Assembly: GCA_002353635.1 (NCBI GenBank)
Contig: DEKA01000037.1
Coordinates: 44,417 to 63,080, forward strand
Origin: Lachnospiraceae bacterium UBA2734
GTDB taxonomy: Bacteria; Bacillota; Clostridia; Lachnospirales; Lachnospiraceae
Reading direction: 5' to 3'
Length of the DNA stretch: 18,664 bases
Each line of letters begins with the position of its first letter. The stretch's first letter is position 1. Made by a program: the position numbers and the translations under genes. The notes beneath the pieces are model-generated. The model was not told where the DNA came from. It did not search any database and saw nothing but the letters and a program-made list of their open reading frames with translations. Shown here one piece after another: positions 1 through 9,100 of the stretch.

Positions 1-199
1 GATGCACCTCATCTCACGTTTCGGGACAGAGTGCATCCAAGACTGGCAGAAACAGGGGTTCTTGGATGCACCTCGCATCTTCTCACATGAAAAGCTGCAT
101 CCAATACCGTCGGAATCACAGCTTCTTGGATGCATCCCACCTCTTCTTACATGAAAAACTGCATCCAAGACTGCCAGAATCACAGTTTCTTGGATGCAG
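1..199. repeat. 64-bp tandem repeat with inverted-repeat arms (3+ units)
   Basis: TTGGATGCA occurs at 62-70, 126-134 and 190-198, and its reverse complement TGCATCCAA at 32-40, 96-104 and 160-168, both with an exact 64-base period. GATGCA at 1-6 is in register with a further arm, so the array starts left of the window. The segments between arms are also related: roughly 'gactgccagaatcacag' on one side and 'tcttctcacatgaaaa' on the other, with substitutions. The two arms can pair within a unit or across units, so the array can form alternative hairpins. It lies just downstream of the leftward tannase-like gene and at least one copy has terminator form. This is direct observation; the biological role of the duplication is not known. 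Confidence 0.9.
154..199 (-). terminator. Intrinsic terminator of the tannase-like gene
   Basis: Read on the minus strand, CTGCATCCAAGA (199-188) pairs perfectly over 12 bp with TCTTGGATGCAG (170-159), followed at once by five T (158-154). It begins 50 bases after the stop codon of the leftward esterase gene. Two further copies lie beyond: the next (134-96) has a 9-bp stem and GCTTTT, and the third (71-31) keeps a 12-bp stem but has lost the T run. The best copy is therefore the gene-proximal one, with degenerating back-ups behind it. Confidence 0.75.
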
Positions 200-248
200 C
201 CCTTCTCTAATACAATGAATGAGCTTGCTGTTAACCTATCCCGGATGA

Positions 249-2384
249 TCAGTTCATCTGCGCCACACAGTCATTGACCCACTGAATGAAGTTCGTCGTG
301 GAATCGCCTCCGTCCGGCTCAGCCGTCGTGTGCTTCAGACCCCAGACGGCGTTGAAATCGACGTCGCATCCGTAATTTTTCAGCGCGAGAGCGAGGTTTG
401 CCTCTGTGGTTACCGCCGTATCACTCTGGAAAATACCTGTGTTGATGCGGAAGAACTTCGCCACATTGGAAGTCTGGTAGCCCTCACTGCTCTCCATCAG
501 ATAGTAGAGCGGGGAGTACATGTTTAGGCGATACTGCGCATCATGTCCTTCGCTGTCTGTCCTCTTGAGATCAGCGTCGTAGTCGTCAGCATAGGAGGAA
601 CCCTCGTTCTTCAGGATCGAGGCCATGATGGAGTCGAAGTGCGCGCCCTTTCCATCTCCATAGCCAAAGAGCGTGTTCTCGCCCTGGCCGTCGTCGAGCT
701 CATCGAAGGCGCCGAGCGACTTGCTGGCGAGCTTGACCGCTGCGGAGAAGTCTGCGAGCGAAGTGATTGTCGCCGTGTTCGTGTCAGCGTTGTATTTCAC
801 CCAGGTGCCGTTGGCGTTGAGCGCATCAATATAGTCCTGCGCGGTCTGATACGTTCCGCTGATCGTAACGCCCGGAACTGTGGAGACATTGCCGCGGTTG
901 ATGTCGTCGATCGCCGTGTAGTCGACATTGCCGTCTGCGGAAGCATCCTTGGAGGTGTCATTTTCAGATGTTCCGGAATCAGTGCCCTTTGAATCTGAAG
1001 CTGTGGACTTGCCTGTCGAAGCGTCCTTAGCTGTATCTGCCGAAGAACTCTTTGTGCTGTCTGTGGAAGAAGCTGCTACAGAATCATCATTCTTGGAAGT
1101 CTCTGCCGCCGAGTCGGTTTCTTTGCTGTTATCTGCCGCCGAGTTGTCCGTGGCATCATCTGCGCCGCCGGCCGCATCCGCTCCGGGTGCTGCACCGTCA
1201 GGCGCACCGTTTCCATCAGGAGCCGCCCCATCCGGTGCTCCGCCGTCTCTGGGACCGCCTGCCCCGCCGGGGCCTCCATGACTCGTGGCGGCATCCGCGT
1301 CATACGGGAATGTCGTATTGGCAAGGAACTCATTCAGAGAGTCCTCGACGACAGATTTGATGTATTCGTAATACGTGCCGGACTGGTACCTGCCGTCGTC
1401 AGTCGCCTCGAGCGTGAGTGCATTGCCGTCCTCATCCTTGAGCCCAAGATTATTGATGTAGTCCGCAAAAGCAGCGGTCAGGTCATCCGAGAGCTGCTGC
1501 TCATCGTCGGAGAGGTCCGTTCTCGTGTTGCCCATCTGCCACTCATACGCTTCATCTGCGGAGTCGATGGAAGTGATGGGGCACCAGCACATCGAGCCTG
1601 CCACTGCATCGGATACACCCTGCACAGCGCCGATCGCCGTGAGATAATCGTCATACAAAGAGGAGTCGCCGGTCACACCAAGGAGGGCGGATTGTGCGCC
1701 GCCGCCGGACATTCCGAAAGTAAAGATCCGGTCCATGCTGCCGGCAATATTGCCGTCGTTGTAGCGAAGGTAGCGAATTGCAGCTTTCAGATCAGTGACA
1801 CCGGCCGGTGCGCCTGCATCGCGCCCTCTGCAGCCCGCGTGCACATAGATAAATCCCTGATCTGTATACTCCCTGAAACTCTGGTACTGCGTGAGCGCCT
1901 CCTGCGCCACATAGCCCGGCGTATTCACAGGGAAAACAATCGGCGCCGTCTGTGCGGTGTAACCGCTGTCGCCGACCGTTGCTGTTGTATTGATCGTGCA
2001 GGTGTACGTCCCATCGCCGTTGTCGTTCGCGTCCATATAAGCGCCGGGTACGAAGACGGCCAGTGTCTCATAGGAAGAATCAGCCGGGGTCTCGCAGTAG
2101 AAGATACCGAGCAGATAGTAGACATCATCGTCTGCATTGTACATCCACTTGGTGTTGTCGATTTTCGGGAGGCTCGTCACCGGTGTGCCTGTATCTTCTG
2201 TGGAAGAGGAATCTGATGATTCGGTGAGAACCGGCACCATTGTGGTCGCTTCAGAAGACGCCTCCTGCGTGGACTGGGAAGATGACGAGGAGCTGCCTGA
2301 GGAGCTGCAGCCTGCGAGCGTGCCTGCCATGATGGCGGCGGCAACGACACAGGATACCGCCCTGATTCTTGTGGGTTTGAACAT
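249..2384 (-). CDS. Tannase-like (subtype B) serine esterase lipoprotein
   Basis: A 711-residue secreted alpha/beta-hydrolase. Residues 1-26 are a lipoprotein signal ending in lipobox LAGC (Cys26 lipidated), followed by a Ser/Thr/Glu-rich tether to about 72. The nucleophile elbow is GMSGG with Ser226, preceded by CRGRD (185-189). The C-terminal part carries QSDTA (Asp655) and GLKHT (His685), followed by STTNFIQWVN. The Asp and His motifs resemble those of bacterial subtype B tannases, so Ser226-Asp655-His685 is the likely triad; the substrate would be a gallate or related aromatic ester, but a general esterase is possible. Odd feature: residues about 368-487 (nt 1283-924) are low complexity, first Gly/Pro/Ala/Asp repeats, then Ser/Asp/Ala/Lys/Thr, splitting the catalytic domain between Ser and Asp. 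The start is set by AAGGAGA at 2397-2391, six bases before ATG. Monocistronic, with its own terminator. Fold is confident, exact substrate is not. Confidence 0.75.
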   Translation of the reverse strand: MFKPTRIRAVSCVVAAAIMAGTLAGCSSSGSSSSSSQSTQEASSEATTMVPVLTESSDSSSTEDTGTPVTSLPKIDNTKWMYNADDDVYYLLGIFYCETPADSSYETLAVFVPGAYMDANDNGDGTYTCTINTTATVGDSGYTAQTAPIVFPVNTPGYVAQEALTQYQSFREYTDQGFIYVHAGCRGRDAGAPAGVTDLKAAIRYLRYNDGNIAGSMDRIFTFGMSGGGAQSALLGVTGDSSLYDDYLTAIGAVQGVSDAVAGSMCWCPITSIDSADEAYEWQMGNTRTDLSDDEQQLSDDLTAAFADYINNLGLKDEDGNALTLEATDDGRYQSGTYYEYIKSVVEDSLNEFLANTTFPYDADAATSHGGPGGAGGPRDGGAPDGAAPDGNGAPDGAAPGADAAGGADDATDNSAADNSKETDSAAETSKNDDSVAASSTDSTKSSSADTAKDASTGKSTASDSKGTDSGTSENDTSKDASADGNVDYTAIDDINRGNVSTVPGVTISGTYQTAQDYIDALNANGTWVKYNADTNTATITSLADFSAAVKLASKSLGAFDELDDGQGENTLFGYGDGKGAHFDSIMASILKNEGSSYADDYDADLKRTDSEGHDAQYRLNMYSPLYYLMESSEGYQTSNVAKFFRINTGIFQSDTAVTTEANLALALKNYGCDVDFNAVWGLKHTTAEPDGGDSTTNFIQWVNDCVAQMN

Positions 2385-2878
2385 GTACTATCTCCTTACT
2401 TTTGGTAATAAGCAGTATCTGCTCAGCAAAACCTGCCTGATGTTGAGATCTTCGGGCGCGCAAGCCGGGCAAATACAAGGATAATGGTTCCTGATGATCT
2501 GACCGGCATCACCGGATGCGGGAAATGGCGCATGTGGTCCACGGCTGCTCTCGCGCGCAGGAGTGAGTGCTGTCTGCGGCGGTGAAGAGAAGAATACCTG
2601 TGGCCCTTTCATCAGTACGAATATCCCGATGAGAGGGTCTGCTGTTCGGCAGTCTTTCCGGACCGGATGCCTCATTATGGCGCACGAGACTTAAAGTTAC
2701 CTAAAAGTAATTTGATTCCCAACAAGATATCAAGGAAACATAGAGACTTCCAGAACACATTCTGATAATAAAGCCGTGCCAATACTCTGCAAACTGGAAA
2801 GACGGGTCATGCGCAGAGACATTTTTACCGACATGAAGGGAATCGACGTTATTTTTGTTTCAAAAGGAAGGATCATGA
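2385..2878. other. Spacer between comEC and the tannase-like gene; no gene seen
   Basis: About 490 bases. The only open frame (2388-2675, minus) has no recognisable product and covers the ribosome site of the esterase gene, so I do not call it. It should hold the esterase promoter on the minus strand; the best I find is TTGGGA, 17 bases, TAACTT (about 2722-2694), which is weak. I see no convincing intrinsic terminator for comEC. The part around 2690-2780 is AT-rich compared with the rest. Confidence 0.5.
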
Positions 2879-5716
2879 TTAATTGGAAAGGAAAGGCCGT
2901 ACTGTGAGGTATTTTCCATCCGTATTATAGGTGATCTCCCCGCAGACCTTTGTCTGCAGTACGTCGGCGCCGGCTTCGGAGAGACGCTCCATCGTCTCAC
3001 GGTGCGGATGGCCGTAGCGGTTGTTCCTGCCGCAGGAGATGACCGCCCTTCCTGGCTGAAAATAAGACAGGAACGCCTCGCTCGTCGCTCCCGACGAGCC
3101 GTGGTGCGCGACCTTCAGCAGATCCAGAGCAACGGGCTGCCCGAAAGACATAGCTGTACGCACGGCGAGACTGCGCAGAAGATCTGCCTCCCCGCGGCCT
3201 TCCAGATCTCCTGTAAAGAGGGCATCGAATTCGCCATAGCGCAGATAAAGAGTGACAGATTCCTCGTTGGGTGCATCGTAGATACTGCCGGCAGAAGGAT
3301 GAAGACAGGTGATGGAGAGGTCTCCCACAGAGAGGACGTCTCCTTTCTGAATAATGCCAACAGGGATAGCGCGGGCCGTCGCGAGAGATCGTATCCTCTG
3401 ATGCATGTCCATCTGCGCTCTGTCCGCGGCGGGAGGAAGAAGGATTTTTTGGATCTGCACGGTGCGGAAGGTCTCCGGATCCTCGAGTATCTGCAAAAGG
3501 CCGCTGCAATGGTCGCTGTCGTCGTGCGTGATGATCCAGCAGTCGATGACGGAGCACCCCTGATAGCGAAGAAATGGCTCCAGCTGATACTGGGCCAGGT
3601 TCTGCCTGTCCGTGCTGCCGCCGTCGATCATGATAGCGGTTTTGCTCCTTTTTCGAAATTTAGATGTAACGACGGAGCTTCCGTTCTGCTGCCTGTTCAA
3701 AATGTCAACACCGAGGACCGTGTTTTCTCTTTGCAATTTTTCAATGATCTGGCTTTTCTTGAATGCGGCTTCTTCATATTGTATAAGGATGCCGTCGCCC
3801 TGCCCGACGTCGATGACATGGATGGAGAGACCGCGCGCCGGGTGATAAAGGAGAATGGCAATGCCGGAGGCGATGAGAAGAGACTGCCACAGGGGTGTGA
3901 AGCTTCGCTTCTTCTTTACCTTGCAGGTTTGAGTATAGAAGCGGGAGAATAGCTTGTAAAATTGTGTGTGCACATTGCTGTTCAATTCGCACATGACTTC
4001 CATAATAGCGATATAGATTTTGTTCTGCTGCAATTTATAGAGTTGTCCGGCTGACCGGCGGGAAGATTTTCTTATCATAAAACCATTTCCAAAGCGCAAC
4101 AACAATTTCACAGAACGAATAAGATTGAAAGAAGACAGATCACGATGTGCTTTTGCAGAAAAAGATCCTATATATGCAGCCCCGGCGAGGCAGAGCAGAT
4201 ACAGAAAGATCTGCAGTGTACTGCAGGAGCCGGTGACGAGGACGCTCCTCGGCAGGCGCTGTGCCATCCTGCAGAGTGCGTAGTAGCAGAGGAGAATCAC
4301 GTGTGCTGCAGTCCCCGCGAGGATGCCAAGTTTCACACTGAGGAGTCCGAGCAGCAGGACAAGAAATCCGATGGGCAGGAGCAGTCCCATCATGGGCAGT
4401 ACGAGGAGATTGATCAGGACCGACCAGATGGGAAAGAAGCTGTTGAAGTGAATGCTGACGGGGAGAGTGCCGAGAGGGACGGCGAGTGTTTTCAGAACCT
4501 TTCCTTTAAGTGATGGCAGCAGAGCGCCGATGGCAATAACGGCGGAAAAGGAGAAGAGAAAGCCGCTGTCATAGAGATAGAGCGGCTCCTGGATCAGAAT
4601 GAGAACGGCTGCGGCGGAGACGGCTGTCAACAGATCGTAGGTGCGGCGGATCCGAATCGCGCGGATGTGCAGGATGAACATGATGATCGCGCGGACGGCG
4701 GATGCGCCGGCACTGGTCATGAGGCCGTAGAGAATCATGAGCAGGATGGCCGCAGTACCTGAAATCCACTGCTGAAGACAAAGAAAGCGCTCGGTGCGGA
4801 GGTATTCGGCGCGGGGATCATGGCGATGTTGAGGTAATGCTGCAGCTGATTGTGACTTATGTTGAATTGCGGCGTAGGTAAATAACCACCCTAATAGCGA
4901 GCGCAGCAGCCGGTAAATTCCCATCCCGATCACCGAGATGTGGAGGCCGGAGATAGCCAGAATGTGAATGATCCCATTTTGCTGGTATAGTCGCTTGGTC
5001 TCGTCAGACAGGTACCCTTTTTCGCCGAGAAGCATCGCCTGCAGTACGGACGCATCCTCCGCGGACAGGCATCTGCGCAGAACATCGGAGCCGCGGCAGC
5101 GGATCCGATAGAGGAAATCTCTCAGGGGATCCTTCTTGATCGGACAACTGTTCATACCGCCGCCTTTGTTCATGGCTGTTGGATGATTCATTCCCTTGGC
5201 TGCAATTCTGCTGTCTGTATTGTCGATGGTATTGCATGACGAATGATCAGTCAGAATTTCCGCATTACTCATCTGCAGATCATATCCGCGCGTTCGATAA
5301 TAGAGCCTCGCGTCGAACTCGCCTGGATTCGTTGCCTCCTGAAAACACCGGATCTTCCCTTGGACAGCGATGCGCGCGCCGATGGGTGAAGCCTGCTCAG
5401 CAGCGACAAGATCTTCCGGCACACGTACGAGCACCCGTCTTGCGACCGGCACGATTTTCGCATTTCTTCCAGAAGCCGTATCTTTCGCAGCGTTTTCGGA
5501 AGACGAATCTAGAATCTGTACGTTTTTCAATGTAATCAGAAGTGTGAGTGCGCCGCCCTCAGACTGGCGGTGATCCTTGGCCGTCACTGTGCCGACAGCT
5601 GTCAGTGTGCGTCGGTCCAATGCCCGGTAATCAGGATACTGCGGCGGGCAGAGCTGCAGCCAGATCAGGAGAAGAGCGGCAAAGAAAAGTGCAGCAACGC
5701 AGAAAGGTCTTCGCAT
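2879..5716 (-). CDS. comEC: ComEC/Rec2 family DNA-uptake channel protein
   Basis: Inner-membrane channel that carries single-stranded transforming DNA into the cell. With the ATG at 5716 it is 945 residues; numbers here use that start. The order is: an N-terminal TM (about 5-22); an OB/DUF4131-like extracytoplasmic region to about 200; the Competence core with GIIHILAISGLHIS (about 248-261), YGLMTSAGASAVRA and DSGFLFSFSAV (about 383-393) and many TM helices; and a C-terminal metallo-beta-lactamase-like domain with VIDVGQGDG (634-642), MIDGG, HDDSDH (731-736), FTGD (834-837), VAHHGSSG (869-876) and GHPH (902-905). All family landmarks are present, so it is probably intact. An in-frame TTG at 5767 would add 17 residues but has no good ribosome site; the ATG has CAGGAA (5728-5723). 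Odd: extra basic or AT-rich loops at about 284-313, 533-608 and 647-694. No late-competence partners (ComEA, ComFA) are in the window, so whether the cell is transformable is open. Confidence 0.95.
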   Translation of the reverse strand: MRRPFCVAALFFAALLLIWLQLCPPQYPDYRALDRRTLTAVGTVTAKDHRQSEGGALTLLITLKNVQILDSSSENAAKDTASGRNAKIVPVARRVLVRVPEDLVAAEQASPIGARIAVQGKIRCFQEATNPGEFDARLYYRTRGYDLQMSNAEILTDHSSCNTIDNTDSRIAAKGMNHPTAMNKGGGMNSCPIKKDPLRDFLYRIRCRGSDVLRRCLSAEDASVLQAMLLGEKGYLSDETKRLYQQNGIIHILAISGLHISVIGMGIYRLLRSLLGWLFTYAAIQHKSQSAAALPQHRHDPRAEYLRTERFLCLQQWISGTAAILLMILYGLMTSAGASAVRAIIMFILHIRAIRIRRTYDLLTAVSAAAVLILIQEPLYLYDSGFLFSFSAVIAIGALLPSLKGKVLKTLAVPLGTLPVSIHFNSFFPIWSVLINLLVLPMMGLLLPIGFLVLLLGLLSVKLGILAGTAAHVILLCYYALCRMAQRLPRSVLVTGSCSTLQIFLYLLCLAGAAYIGSFSAKAHRDLSSFNLIRSVKLLLRFGNGFMIRKSSRRSAGQLYKLQQNKIYIAIMEVMCELNSNVHTQFYKLFSRFYTQTCKVKKKRSFTPLWQSLLIASGIAILLYHPARGLSIHVIDVGQGDGILIQYEEAAFKKSQIIEKLQRENTVLGVDILNRQQNGSSVVTSKFRKRSKTAIMIDGGSTDRQNLAQYQLEPFLRYQGCSVIDCWIITHDDSDHCSGLLQILEDPETFRTVQIQKILLPPAADRAQMDMHQRIRSLATARAIPVGIIQKGDVLSVGDLSITCLHPSAGSIYDAPNEESVTLYLRYGEFDALFTGDLEGRGEADLLRSLAVRTAMSFGQPVALDLLKVAHHGSSGATSEAFLSYFQPGRAVISCGRNNRYGHPHRETMERLSEAGADVLQTKVCGEITYNTDGKYLTVRPFLSN

Positions 5717-5722
5717 AGGGGA

Positions 5723-5728
5723 TTCCTG
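5723..5728 (-). promoter_or_regulatory. Ribosome site deciding the comEC start
   Basis: CAGGAA on the minus strand sits six bases before the ATG at 5716. The alternative TTG at 5767 lies inside a 16-bp repeat with no purine-rich site at the right distance, so the ATG is preferred. Confidence 0.6.
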
Positions 5729-5758
5729 TGAGTGTGAGCTGAGATGCGGTGCATAAAT

Positions 5759-5790
5759 GGATATCAATATTACAGGATATTGATATTACA
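5759..5790. repeat. Two tandem 16-bp repeats forming a palindrome upstream of comEC
   Basis: 5759-5774 and 5775-5790 are direct repeats of GGATAT(CA/TG)ATATTACA differing at two adjacent bases. The same difference makes ATATCAATAT (5761-5770) an exact inverted repeat of ATATTGATAT (5777-5786) with a 6-base gap. It lies about 45 bases before the comEC ATG, in the comEC promoter or leader. It could be an operator for a dimeric regulator or an RNA hairpin; the sequence does not decide. Confidence 0.8.
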
Positions 5791-5954
5791 AACTTTCGAA
5801 GCGGAACAGAAAATGAGTTTAAGATCAGTAGCTTAGAATCAATGTTGATATGGAATTGCCATACTTATAATGAAAATAACTTTCATCTGTTTACTTTTCA
5901 AGAACCAATTTTGCAGTTTAATGTAAAATCTATGGAAAATGGAAACTGATACAT

Positions 5955-5983
5955 ATTTTATATATCAAGGAATATGGTAGAAT
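5955..5983 (+). promoter_or_regulatory. Extended -10 promoter of the surface-protein gene
   Basis: TAGAAT (5978-5983) is preceded by TG one base away (5975-5976), giving an extended -10 element (TGnTAGAAT). The -35 region about 17-18 bases upstream is only T-rich (TATTTT), as extended -10 promoters tolerate. Transcription would begin near 5990, giving a leader of about 130 bases. The region 5790-6000 is distinctly AT-rich. Confidence 0.5.
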
Positions 5984-6011
5984 ATGATTCACGGTTCAAT
6001 GTATTTTCATG

Positions 6012-6059
6012 GCTTCAGCATTGTCTGAATCCTGCAGGCAGCAGAATTGGGGCTGAAGC
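6012..6059 (+). ncRNA. Stem-loop in the leader of the surface-protein gene
   Basis: GCTTCAGC (6012-6019) pairs perfectly with GCTGAAGC (6052-6059). The enclosed 32 bases contain CCTGCAGG and a possible inner stem. A smaller hairpin follows at about 6067-6091 (TACATTTC / GAAGTGTA, one wobble). No T run follows either, so these are not terminators. They lie between the predicted start of transcription and the ribosome site AAAGGG near 6108-6113. I recognise no known riboswitch. Confidence 0.45.
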
Positions 6060-6120
6060 GTGATTTTATACATTTCAAAAGAAGTGTAATACAGTAATTC
6101 ACAGTGAAAAGGGTGAGAAT

Positions 6121-9100
6121 ATGGCGAGAAAGAGATTGACCAAGGTTTTGGCTGTTCTGACTGCCGGCATGCTAATGGCGGGGAACGTATATTCGGCCGC
6201 AATTCCTGTTCGCGCAGATTCTGCGGATGAAGCGGGAGCGGAGCAAAACGTAGAGACGTCAGAGACTCCTGATGACAGCCAGGAATCTTCCGGCAGTTCG
6301 GATGACGGGGGCGCGGCCGAGGATACTTCTTCCAAGGCGGATGAACAGTCAGACGAAGAGGCAGAAAAGAGTGATGCTGCAGATGCGGCAGCCGGAGATG
6401 AGAAAAAACGGGGCGATGCCGATCAAAAGGATGGCAGCACTGCCAAAGCCGGCACAGACAGCAGTGAGATTGCCGATGCGAAGGATTCCGGAGCTGACAG
6501 CGGCAACAATGACAATGCTGCAGACAGTGACAAGGAGAAAGAGGATGTCTCTGATTCTGCTTCCAGTGCAGAAACGGAAGACAGTGATGCAGATGCAGAC
6601 ACAGTTGCAGCTGAAGGTACCACGGAAGCTGACACAGCAGCGACTGAGGGCATCACTGAAGCGGAGACAGCTGATACAGACACCATAACGGTGACCTATG
6701 CTGCCGGTGAGGGCGGTACGGTAGATGCTGATTCAGAGTCTTTTGTTCCCGACGATAATGTGCAGCTGACAGGTGCAACAGCGACTGCAGATGAGGGATA
6801 TACTTTCGTCGACTGGACAGAGGACGGAAAGGAAGTTTCGACAGAGGCTTCTTTCGTTCCTGATGCTACAAAGATCGATGCGGACGTGACTTACACTGCC
6901 AATTTCAAGGCAGAGGAAAAAGAGGACACATATCCGGCGGTTGATTTCGATGAAGCTCGAATGGACGACGGCACGGTTATCCGTGTCAGTGCACCTGAGG
7001 GAGCATTTCCTGAAGGCATAAAGATGGAAATCACGCAGGTCGACAGCGTGAAGATTCTGGATGCGCTGAAGGATGCTTCAGATAATGAGGATCTTGAGGA
7101 AAGCGACGTCAGAGCTTATGACTTTGACTTCTACAAAGAAGACGAGCATGGCATTGAACCCAGGAAGGATATCTCGGTCCGTTTTTCCAACATCGGAATC
7201 AGTGAAGACAGCGATGTGACCGCCTATCATCTGAAAGATGAGAATGCCTCTGCCACGGAGGTGAAGAACAGCGATGTCAATGAGAAGGAGGGTACTGTTT
7301 CTCTTGAGACATCCGAGTTCTCTATTTACGCAATTGCGAGCACCACCCCAGAGAATACAGATAGAAAAATCTGGGTGAATGATAATGATAAGCCGTATTC
7401 GACCATTAAAGATGCGGTGGATGATGCTAATGAGGGAGATACTGTCCATATTCGGGGGGACTTTGGCGAGAACGACGAAGCACCTGCCGGCGCAGTGATC
7501 AGCAAGAAGATCACGCTGGATATTGCGGATAATACTACAATAACCGGAAATAACAGTAACGGAATAACGCTTGAAAGCGGTTCAAAGATCCAGACCAGCA
7601 AGGGCAGCAAGCTCACCATGAGTGGCTTTCAGACTGCGCTTACTGTGAAACAAGGTGCGAAAGTAAACGACGGAACGTATGACTTTAAGGACAACAAAAA
7701 AGGCATCTATATCGAAGGAAGCGTGGAGGGAAGCGTAGATAAGAACAGTGTTGTTATCACGGCAAATGATAGGGATGAGACAGACTTCTACTACAGCAGT
7801 GCCTATTTCGAGAATGCGACGCTGGATGTCACTTCGCAGAATCAAGCTTGGATGGATGGATATGCGCTGAGGATGAAGAATGCGTCGCTCACTGTATCTG
7901 GTTTTCGTAGTGGCTACTGGGTTGACGGTGGTTCAATTGTAGACTCGACGCTATATTTGAAAGCCAATGGTAAAAGCACAGCGATTACATTTCAGGGCAA
8001 GCCAACAGTTTTCTTGAACTCAACTCTGCAGGTTGATTATGGATCTAGAGCTGCAGTTTCCATAGGGCTTAAAAGCAAAGATACAGTGATGACATTTAAG
8101 AATTCTACGCTTGACCTCAGAAATGGTGGAGTAGGTGGATTGAATGTCAATACAGGCAATATTACACTGGACAACACAACTCTGAGAGGTGATGGAAGAA
8201 ATTCAGGCGCTCTGTTCGGCGCGCAAAGTAGTAATGGTGATGGCAAAATTACAATCTGTAATAACAGCGTGATCCAAACACCAGCTAAAAGCAATTCCGA
8301 TAACGGCTTTGGTGAAAGCGGAACAAATTATATAGTAACCGGTGGCTCGTTTCTTGTTAAATACACAGACGATAATGATGGTGTTTACATTCCTGTGAAT
8401 GGAGAGTCCAATGGGAATGAGAAACTTTCATTGTTTACATTGTCCGATTCACATGTTGATGAAATACAAATGCTCAACAAGAGTGGCAAGTACTACCAGT
8501 ATGCGGTAAGCAATGTTAGCCGTGATGGAAAGAAGCACGTCTGGGGCCCGGCTGCCAAGGTGACGTTTACACTGAACAACAGCAATGCCACATTCATTGG
8601 CGGGGCGACGGAGCCCAAGACCGAATCAACGATCCGCGGTAAATCCCTGGATTTTGTGGAGGGCAATACGTATCCGGAAGATCCGATCAGCAGCGATAAA
8701 AGCGATAAATTCCTCGGATGGTTCTATCAGGACAGCGAGGGCACAGAGCATCAGTTTACGAAGAATACGATGGATGAGTCTCTGACCTGCGATACTGAAG
8801 TGTACGCCAAGTGGGACAACATCAGCGTTGTGTACCATAACGGGGAAGGTCAGTCGTATGTTCAGAGCGCACAGCCGGGGCAGACGGAAATGACGGTCGT
8901 CGGCTATCCGGATATTGTGAACCGCAAGTCGGATTTTGCTGTACAGGGAAAGAAGTTCGAATACTGGACGACGGCCGAGGACGGAACGGCTAAGCAATAT
9001 AAAAAGGGCGATGCGATTTCGTTTGAGAACGGACAGACACAGGTGGATCTGTATGCACAGTATGCTGCAAAGCAGTATACAGTCAGATTCTCGGCCAATG

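Noticed and set aside
1..199. CRISPR array
   Set aside because: The whole 64-base unit is repeated, including the would-be spacers, and the arms are inverted repeats; no cas gene is present.
1278..2216. Open frame of 312 codons on the plus strand opposite the esterase gene
   Set aside because: Antisense shadow: no domain and Cys/Arg/Ile-rich composition, while the minus-strand frame has lipobox and triad motifs.
2388..2675. Minus-strand open frame of 95 codons before the esterase gene
   Set aside because: No recognisable product, and its end overlaps the ribosome site of the esterase gene.
5717..5767. TTG at 5767 as comEC start
   Set aside because: No ribosome site at a usable distance; the ATG at 5716 has CAGGAA six bases upstream and starts right before the first TM.
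5749..5949. Plus-strand open frame of 66 codons in the comEC/adhesin spacer
   Set aside because: AT-rich spacer, no ribosome site, no similarity I recognise; it overlaps the 16-bp repeat.
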